Shown here: positions 59,443 through 64,000 of the stretch, in pieces
Layout of the letters: every line of letters starts with the position of its first letter
How positions within the stretch are numbered: position 1 is the first letter of the stretch
Assembly (NCBI RefSeq): GCF_030817315.1
Contig: NZ_JAUSZF010000001.1
Location: 64,501-128,500, forward strand
Origin: Sphingomonas faeni
GTDB lineage: Bacteria; Pseudomonadota; Alphaproteobacteria; Sphingomonadales; Sphingomonadaceae
Length of the DNA stretch: 64,000 nt
Direction of reading: 5' to 3'
Notes under the pieces: generated by a model
The model's input: only the letters and a program-made list of their open reading frames with translations
Told to the model about the DNA's origin: nothing
Database searches by the model: none
Made by a program: the position numbers and the translations under genes

Positions 59443-60942
59443 GTGAGCAACTCCGTCAAGCCCGCCCCGCCGACGACGCTCGTGATCTTCGGCGCATTCG
59501 GTGACCTGACCCGCCGCCTGCTGATGCCCGCGCTGATCAACATGACTCGGCTCGGGCTGGTCGGCGACGATTTCCACGTGCTCGGCGTCGGCATCGACGA
59601 AGGAGACGATCAGTCGCTGCGCGAGGCACTCGGCAATTTCGACGCGAAGGGCGGCGAGGGGGCCAGCGAGAAGGGTGACGCCTGGGCAAGGCTCAAGGAT
59701 CGCGTGGCCTATCTCAAAGGCGATTTCACGCACGACGAAGTCTACGAAAGGCTCAAGACGCGGGTAAGCGGCAACGTCGCATTCTACTTCGCGGTGCCGG
59801 CCAAGTTCTTCGGCGAAATTGTCGTTAAACTCACCGACCACAACCTAATGACCGAAACCCCGCACGCCTTCCGTCGGATCGCGATCGAGAAGCCGTTCGG
59901 CCACGATCTCGCCTCCGCACGCGATCTCAACGCCCGAATCCTCGACAAGGTCTCGGAGGCGCAGGTCTACCGGATCGATCATTTCCTCGGCAAGGAAACC
60001 GTTCAGAACATCATGACCGCGCGTTTCGCGAACATGATGATCGAGCGGGTCTGGAATTCTGACTGCATCTCGCACGTCCAGATCACCGCGGCAGAAACCG
60101 TCGATGTCGGCACCCGCGGCAAATTCTACGATACGACCGGCGCATTGCGCGACATGGTGCCGAACCATCTGTTCCAGCTGCTCGCGATGGTCGCGATGGA
60201 GCCACCGGCGAACTTCGATGCGGAGGCGATCCGCAACGAAAAGGGCAAGGTGCTCAAGGCGGTCCGCGTCTATTCGCCGGCGCAGGCCAAGCGCAACGGC
60301 GTCCGCGGCGCCTACACGGCGGGCAAGGTGCAGGGCCACGACGTCCCCGACTACACCGCCACCGCCGACGTCGCGCCGGACAGCCATACCGAGACCTATG
60401 TCGCGCTGAAGCTGATGGTCGACACCTGGCGCTGGGCGGGGGTGCCGTTCTACCTGCGCACCGGCAAGGCGATGACCTGTCGCGACACCGAGATCGTGAT
60501 CACCTTCAAGCCCGTGCCGTTCGCCTCGTTCCCGGGTGCCGCGGCGGACATGCTTCCACCCAACCGCCTGATCATCCAGATCCAGCCGGACGAGGGGCTG
60601 AGCATGGACATCAACATCAAGCGCCCCGGTCTCGAAGTCGCGACCGCGCCGATCGCGCTCGATTTCCGCTATGCCGACGCGTTCAATATCGGCCACCTGA
60701 CCGGTTACGAGTCGCTGATCTACGACCTGTTCGCCGGCGACCAGACGCTGTTCCAGCGCGCCGATGCGATCGAGGCCGGCTGGGCCGCGGTGCAGCCGTT
60801 CCTCGATCTATGGGCGACCGACCAGAGCATTCCGGAGCCGTACGAGGCCGGCACGCTCGGCCCGGCCGCGGCGGACGCGCTGCTCTCGCACGACGGCCAC
60901 GAATGGCACGAACTCGCGCCGGCGGGTCAAACCGTCCCCTGA
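59443..60942 (+). CDS. zwf: Glucose-6-phosphate 1-dehydrogenase
   Basis: 499 aa from GTG 59443 with GAGGCG before it. NADP-binding motif VIFGAFGDLTRRLLMP, active-site YRIDHFLGKETVQN with catalytic His, and IEKPFGHDL. Entry to the Entner-Doudoroff and pentose phosphate routes, the main sugar path in sphingomonads; edd/pgl, commonly next, are not in the window on this side. Confidence 0.97.
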   Translation: MSNSVKPAPPTTLVIFGAFGDLTRRLLMPALINMTRLGLVGDDFHVLGVGIDEGDDQSLREALGNFDAKGGEGASEKGDAWARLKDRVAYLKGDFTHDEVYERLKTRVSGNVAFYFAVPAKFFGEIVVKLTDHNLMTETPHAFRRIAIEKPFGHDLASARDLNARILDKVSEAQVYRIDHFLGKETVQNIMTARFANMMIERVWNSDCISHVQITAAETVDVGTRGKFYDTTGALRDMVPNHLFQLLAMVAMEPPANFDAEAIRNEKGKVLKAVRVYSPAQAKRNGVRGAYTAGKVQGHDVPDYTATADVAPDSHTETYVALKLMVDTWRWAGVPFYLRTGKAMTCRDTEIVITFKPVPFASFPGAAADMLPPNRLIIQIQPDEGLSMDINIKRPGLEVATAPIALDFRYADAFNIGHLTGYESLIYDLFAGDQTLFQRADAIEAGWAAVQPFLDLWATDQSIPEPYEAGTLGPAAADALLSHDGHEWHELAPAGQTVP

Positions 60943-60948
60943 CTTTCA

Positions 60949-61051
60949 CCCCTCCCTGGAAGGGAGGGGCCGGGGGTGGGTAGGCCGCTTGGGAAGCAAG
61001 ACGTCCGCCAATCGGCCGACCCACCCCCAACCCCTCCCTTTCAGGGAGGGG
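60949..61051. repeat. Paired-hairpin palindrome, family D
   Basis: CCCCTCCCTGGAAGGGAGGG arm with GCCGGGGGTGGGT and its inverted copy, between zwf and a convergent gene. Confidence 0.85.
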
Positions 61052-61061
61052 CGCAGGTCGA

Positions 61062-61349
61062 TCAAACCCGCTCGGTCAGCTCAATCTCACCCTCGACCTC
61101 CATCTCGTCCTCGTCGCCCATCTCGTCCATGTCGGGCATCGTGAAGTCGGCCTTCCAGTCATAGACCTTCTCGACGCCGCCCTGCACCCAGACGCGGACC
61201 GCGCCCGAGGTGATCTCGCCGCCCATTGCGCCGACGAAATCCGCCACCAGCGAATCCGCCGCATCCTCGTGATCCGTCGCACCCGGGATCGTCGCCGCCG
61301 TCATCTCCTCGTCGAGTTCGATGATCTGCGCCCAATATTGCTTCGCCAT
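61062..61349 (-). CDS. Hypothetical acidic protein (95 aa)
   Basis: 95 aa, strongly acidic at the C-terminus (MDEMGDEDEMEVEGEIEL). The N-terminal part, KQYWAQIIELDEEMTAATIP and GGEITSGAVRVWVQGGVEKVYD, suggests a small alpha/beta fold. AGGAGTAGACC precedes the ATG. Unknown family; likely cotranscribed with the gene at 61377. Confidence 0.6.
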   Translation of the reverse strand: MAKQYWAQIIELDEEMTAATIPGATDHEDAADSLVADFVGAMGGEITSGAVRVWVQGGVEKVYDWKADFTMPDMDEMGDEDEMEVEGEIELTERV

Positions 61350-61376
61350 GGTCTACTCCTGCGTAAAAGAAAGCCG

Positions 61377-61607
61377 TCAGCCGGCGGTGATGATGGGATG
61401 ATCCTCGCGCAGCCGGTCCGCCAGCCGCTCGACTGCGTCGACCTCGCTCGCGCTGCCCGACGGCGTCACCGCCCAGTTGCAATGCGCGTGCGTCGCGAGG
61501 CTATAGACCTTCACGTCGCCGACGATCAGCCGCCACCGACGCCGATCGCCGCTATTGTACCGGACGAGGTTGGTGACGAACAGGCTCTGGAGATCCGATG
61601 CGGTCAT
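61377..61607 (-). CDS. Hypothetical protein (76 aa)
   Basis: 76 aa from ATG 61607. SDLQSLFVTNLVRYNSGDRRR and RLIVGDVKVYSLATHAHCNW, then VDAVERLADRLREDHPIITA. No family recognised. Separated by 27 bases from the downstream acidic-protein gene on the same strand; divergent from the reductase gene. Confidence 0.55.
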   Translation of the reverse strand: MTASDLQSLFVTNLVRYNSGDRRRWRLIVGDVKVYSLATHAHCNWAVTPSGSASEVDAVERLADRLREDHPIITAG

Positions 61608-61728
61608 CCGCGCCCCATAGCGACAAGTGCCCGCCTGCCGCCACCGCAAACGGGACGCCGTGGACCCCTTCCAAAATTCGGCGCGTTTGGGACTTCGACG
61701 AGATCATCACCAGATACGGGAATTGCAC

Positions 61729-62790
61729 ATGGCCGGAACGGCATTGGTAGTGGGTACGAGCGGGATCGTTGGCAGCGCGACCGCGGCGGCGTTGGTGAGG
61801 GCGGGCTGGGCGGTATACGGCCTCGCGCGGCGGCCGACCGAACAGGACGGCGTGCAACCGGTCGCCGCCGACTTGCAGGATCCGACAAGCCTGGAGGCGG
61901 CCCTGACCGGCATCAGGCCCGATGCGGTATTCATCGCAACCTGGTCGCGCCAGGACAGCGAGGCGGAGAACATCCGCGTCAACGGCGGCATGGTCCGCAA
62001 CCTGCTCGGCGCGCTCAGCCCCGGCGGCAGCGTGCGCCACGTCGCGCTCGTCACCGGGCTCAAGCATTATCTCGGACCGTTCGAGGCGTACGGGAAGGGC
62101 GTTCTCCCGCAGACCCCGTTCCGCGAGGAACAAGGGCGCCTCGACGTCGAGAATTTCTACTATGCGCAGGAAGACGCGGTGTTCGAGGCGGCGGAGCGCG
62201 ACGGCTTCGGCTGGAGCGTCCACCGCCCGCACACGATCATCGGCAAGGCGGTCGGCAACGCGATGAACATGGGCACCACGCTCGCGGTCTATGCGACGCT
62301 GTGCCGCGAGACCGACCGCCCGTTCCGCTTCCCCGGCTCGGCCGCGCAGTGGAACGGCCTCACCGACATGACCAGCGCCAGCCTCCTCGCCGATCACCTG
62401 TTGTGGGCCGCGACCACGCCAGCCGCGCGCAACGAGGCGTTCAACGTCGTCAATGGCGACGTCTTCCGCTGGAGCTGGATGTGGGGCCGCATCGCAGAAT
62501 GGTTCGGGATCGAGGCCGCACCGTTCGACGGCACCGTTCTGACGCTCGAAGACCAGATGAAGGACGACGCCGGCATCTGGCGCGAGATCGCCGCCCGCGA
62601 AGGCCTCGCGGAGGCCGATCTGTCCCGCCTCGCGTCGCCCTGGCACACCGACGCCGATCTCGGCCGCCCGATCGAGGTGGTGACGGACATGGGCAAGAGC
62701 CGCCGCCTCGGATTCAAGGAATACCAGCCCACGGACGACGCGTTCTTCGACCTGTTCGAACAACTCCGCGCCGACCGGCTGATCCCCTGA
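61729..62790 (+). CDS. PRISE-like SDR (5-beta-reductase/iridoid synthase type)
   Basis: 353 aa from ATG 61729. Rossmann motif GTSGIVGSA at the N-terminus. The catalytic Lys in LVTGLKHYLGPFEAYG and Tyr in NFYYAQED, followed by GFGWSVHRPHTIIG, match the progesterone 5-beta-reductase/iridoid synthase family, which reduces enones with NADPH. Plant members act in cardenolide and iridoid synthesis; bacterial substrates are unknown. The frame to 61627 lacks conservation. Confidence 0.88.
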   Translation: MAGTALVVGTSGIVGSATAAALVRAGWAVYGLARRPTEQDGVQPVAADLQDPTSLEAALTGIRPDAVFIATWSRQDSEAENIRVNGGMVRNLLGALSPGGSVRHVALVTGLKHYLGPFEAYGKGVLPQTPFREEQGRLDVENFYYAQEDAVFEAAERDGFGWSVHRPHTIIGKAVGNAMNMGTTLAVYATLCRETDRPFRFPGSAAQWNGLTDMTSASLLADHLLWAATTPAARNEAFNVVNGDVFRWSWMWGRIAEWFGIEAAPFDGTVLTLEDQMKDDAGIWREIAAREGLAEADLSRLASPWHTDADLGRPIEVVTDMGKSRRLGFKEYQPTDDAFFDLFEQLRADRLIP

Positions 62791-62806
62791 GTCTTTGGGG
62801 AGAAAT

Positions 62807-62930
62807 CCTCCCCCGCCAGGGGGGGGTGGCGCCGTAGGCGACGGAGGGGGGAGGACACGGAGCGGCGGTTTCGCTTACCTCCCCCTTCGTCTGGCAAGAG
62901 CCAGCCACCTCCCCCTCGCCGGGGAGGATC
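62807..62930. repeat. Inverted repeat, family E
   Basis: TCCTCCCCCGCCAGGGGGGG with GGTGGC and inverted GCCACCTCCCCCTCGCCGGGGAGGA, inner GACGGAGG/CCTTCGTC. Related to 25810-25930. Confidence 0.72.
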
Positions 62931-62943
62931 GTAGGGTCGGACG

Positions 62944-64000
62944 CTAGCCCTTCACCGCCACCGTAGCCGTAACCCCCGGATCGTCCCGCAACCGCAGATA
63001 CAGCATCCCCCCAACCGGTTTCGGCACCGCAAACGCCCCCCCGGTAAACCCCTCCGACACCAGAGCCGCCTCCGCAAACCCCGCATTTGCCGCCACCGAC
63101 TCGATCAAGAACAGATCCGTCCCCGCCAGCATGCAAGTCTCCGCACAGGTCACCCCGGTAACACCCGGCACCCGCACCAGGGTCGTCAACGGCACCCAGT
63201 CGCCCGCGACCCCATTCTGCACCAGTCGCCACTTGAGCGGCCCATGCGCCGAAACGCCAAGCGCCTTGCCCGGCTCGACCGTCGCCACCGCGATCCGATC
63301 GTCCTGCACGGTCAACCCGCGCCCCGACGAAACACTCGTGTTCATCTTGCCATCCGCCGTCGCTATCTCGACGCTATCGCCAGCGGAAAACCGCGTACCC
63401 TCGGCGCGCAGCGAGAACGTCAGCCGGGCACCCTGGGAAATCGCCGTATCGCCCACCAGCACGATGGGAAGCCCGGGCGAGGGCGGCGCCACTACGCTCT
63501 TGGCGATCAGCGTCGCCTTCGGCCGCGCCGCCGCGACGACGAACTTCACCGAGCGCTTTCGCCCATCCGTCAACGTGACGAGCGCCGTCTTCGCCTGACC
63601 CGCCGCAAACGCCGGCGCCGTATCCGCGACCAACCCCAGCCGATCCACCTTGTCGGCCCGAATGACCTCGCCCGGCTTGAACGCCACGCCGTCGACGGTC
63701 ATCGACGCCACCAGATCCAGCCGGGTCCCCGCCAGCGTCCCCGCAGCATCGCCGGCATACAGCGTAAGCCCATCGATCCGCCCCGCCTCGGCGAGCGCGG
63801 TCAGCGCGATCTTGTCCGGCGCCTCGACGCCATATTGCTTCACCAGCAGCGACAGTTTCCCCGGCGCGGTCTTCGCCAGCGGCAGGGTCAGCCCGATCCG
63901 ATCCCCCGTCGTCGTCCAGGCGAGCGGCACCTGACCCGCATCGCTCACCAGCGTCACCGCCTCGACGCAACTCGGCGTCGGCCCGGCCAACGCCACCGCA
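62944..64000 (-). CDS. Large protein of unknown function, C-terminal part (cut by window edge)
   Basis: The frame is open to the right edge, so at least 351 codons of the 3' end are visible. Composition (many Val/Thr/Gly/Ala, short turns, Leu-Thr-Phe-Ser strands) suggests a beta-rich, secreted or surface protein built of repeated domains; two Cys pairs near CMLAGTD/CAETCM could form a disulfide. I recognise no family and cannot see the N-terminus. Confidence 0.6.
   Translation of the reverse strand, partial: AVALAGPTPSCVEAVTLVSDAGQVPLAWTTTGDRIGLTLPLAKTAPGKLSLLVKQYGVEAPDKIALTALAEAGRIDGLTLYAGDAAGTLAGTRLDLVASMTVDGVAFKPGEVIRADKVDRLGLVADTAPAFAAGQAKTALVTLTDGRKRSVKFVVAAARPKATLIAKSVVAPPSPGLPIVLVGDTAISQGARLTFSLRAEGTRFSAGDSVEIATADGKMNTSVSSGRGLTVQDDRIAVATVEPGKALGVSAHGPLKWRLVQNGVAGDWVPLTTLVRVPGVTGVTCAETCMLAGTDLFLIESVAANAGFAEAALVSEGFTGGAFAVPKPVGGMLYLRLRDDPGVTATVAVKG

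Overview
The window is high-GC chromosomal DNA from a free-living alphaproteobacterium, most probably of the Sphingomonadaceae (Sphingomonas or a close relative). The basis is gene content: a TCA-cycle cluster running sdhCDA, sdhB, zapE, mdh, sucD, sucA, sucB, lpd; a TrcR/DUF1013 cell-cycle regulator; DUF1192 divergent from a quinone oxidoreductase; SapC, DUF3597 and PRISE-type proteins. Intergenic gaps are filled with paired-hairpin palindromes of several families. The assignment is inference; no rRNA or species marker is present.

Layout. 1-2.4 kb: end of phhA (cut by the window edge), then prmA and a short-chain dehydrogenase on the minus strand and a possible 45-aa protein. 2.5-18.6 kb: the TCA block on the plus strand, with non-TCA genes between its members: mazEF, a ClpP-like protein, a thioesterase, zapE, a GIY-YIG nuclease gene framed by the two arms of an intergenic palindrome (between mdh and sucD), and a DUF433/DUF5615 toxin-antitoxin pair (between sucB and lpd). 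sucC is absent. 18.6-19.7 kb: a gene-free repeat zone (120-bp tandem duplication, two heptanucleotide arrays, two palindromes). 20.4-23.3 kb: uvrA. 23.3-25.4 kb: an AT-richer accessory pocket with a DUF3644 protein carrying a HEPN RNase-like R-X4-H motif, an orphan antitoxin with a broken toxin, and a second DUF433/DUF5615 pair. 25.5-30 kb: small hypothetical proteins, DUF3597, a glycine-zipper lipoprotein and a cold-shock protein.

30.1-38.4 kb (minus strand): M16 peptidase, a small membrane protein, tgt, an EF-hand protein, queA (tgt and queA are the queuosine pair), a secreted cyclophilin, coaD, a polyprenyl synthase and xseB. 38.5-43.4 kb: a 7TM-DISM diguanylate cyclase and clpA, which carries a one-base frameshift in a G-run. 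43.7-51.2 kb: DUF1192 and a divergent quinone oxidoreductase, an LpxH-type phosphoesterase with a GT4 glycosyltransferase, trcR, an MBL hydrolase, a Tat-exported dienelactone hydrolase and a GST. 51.5-64 kb: thioredoxin-like protein, DEAD-box helicase, FAD-linked oxidase, SapC, cytochrome b561, a candidate sRNA with promoter, CCUCCUCCC motif and terminator, a CPA1 antiporter, zwf, two small proteins, a PRISE-like reductase and the 3' part of a large unknown gene running off the right edge.

The strongest leads are the unannotated sRNA near 57.7 kb, the GIY-YIG gene inside a palindromic element with a probable deletion derivative at 435-528, the HEPN-like DUF3644 protein in AT-rich DNA, the frameshifted clpA, and the heptamer/G-quadruplex array downstream of lpd.
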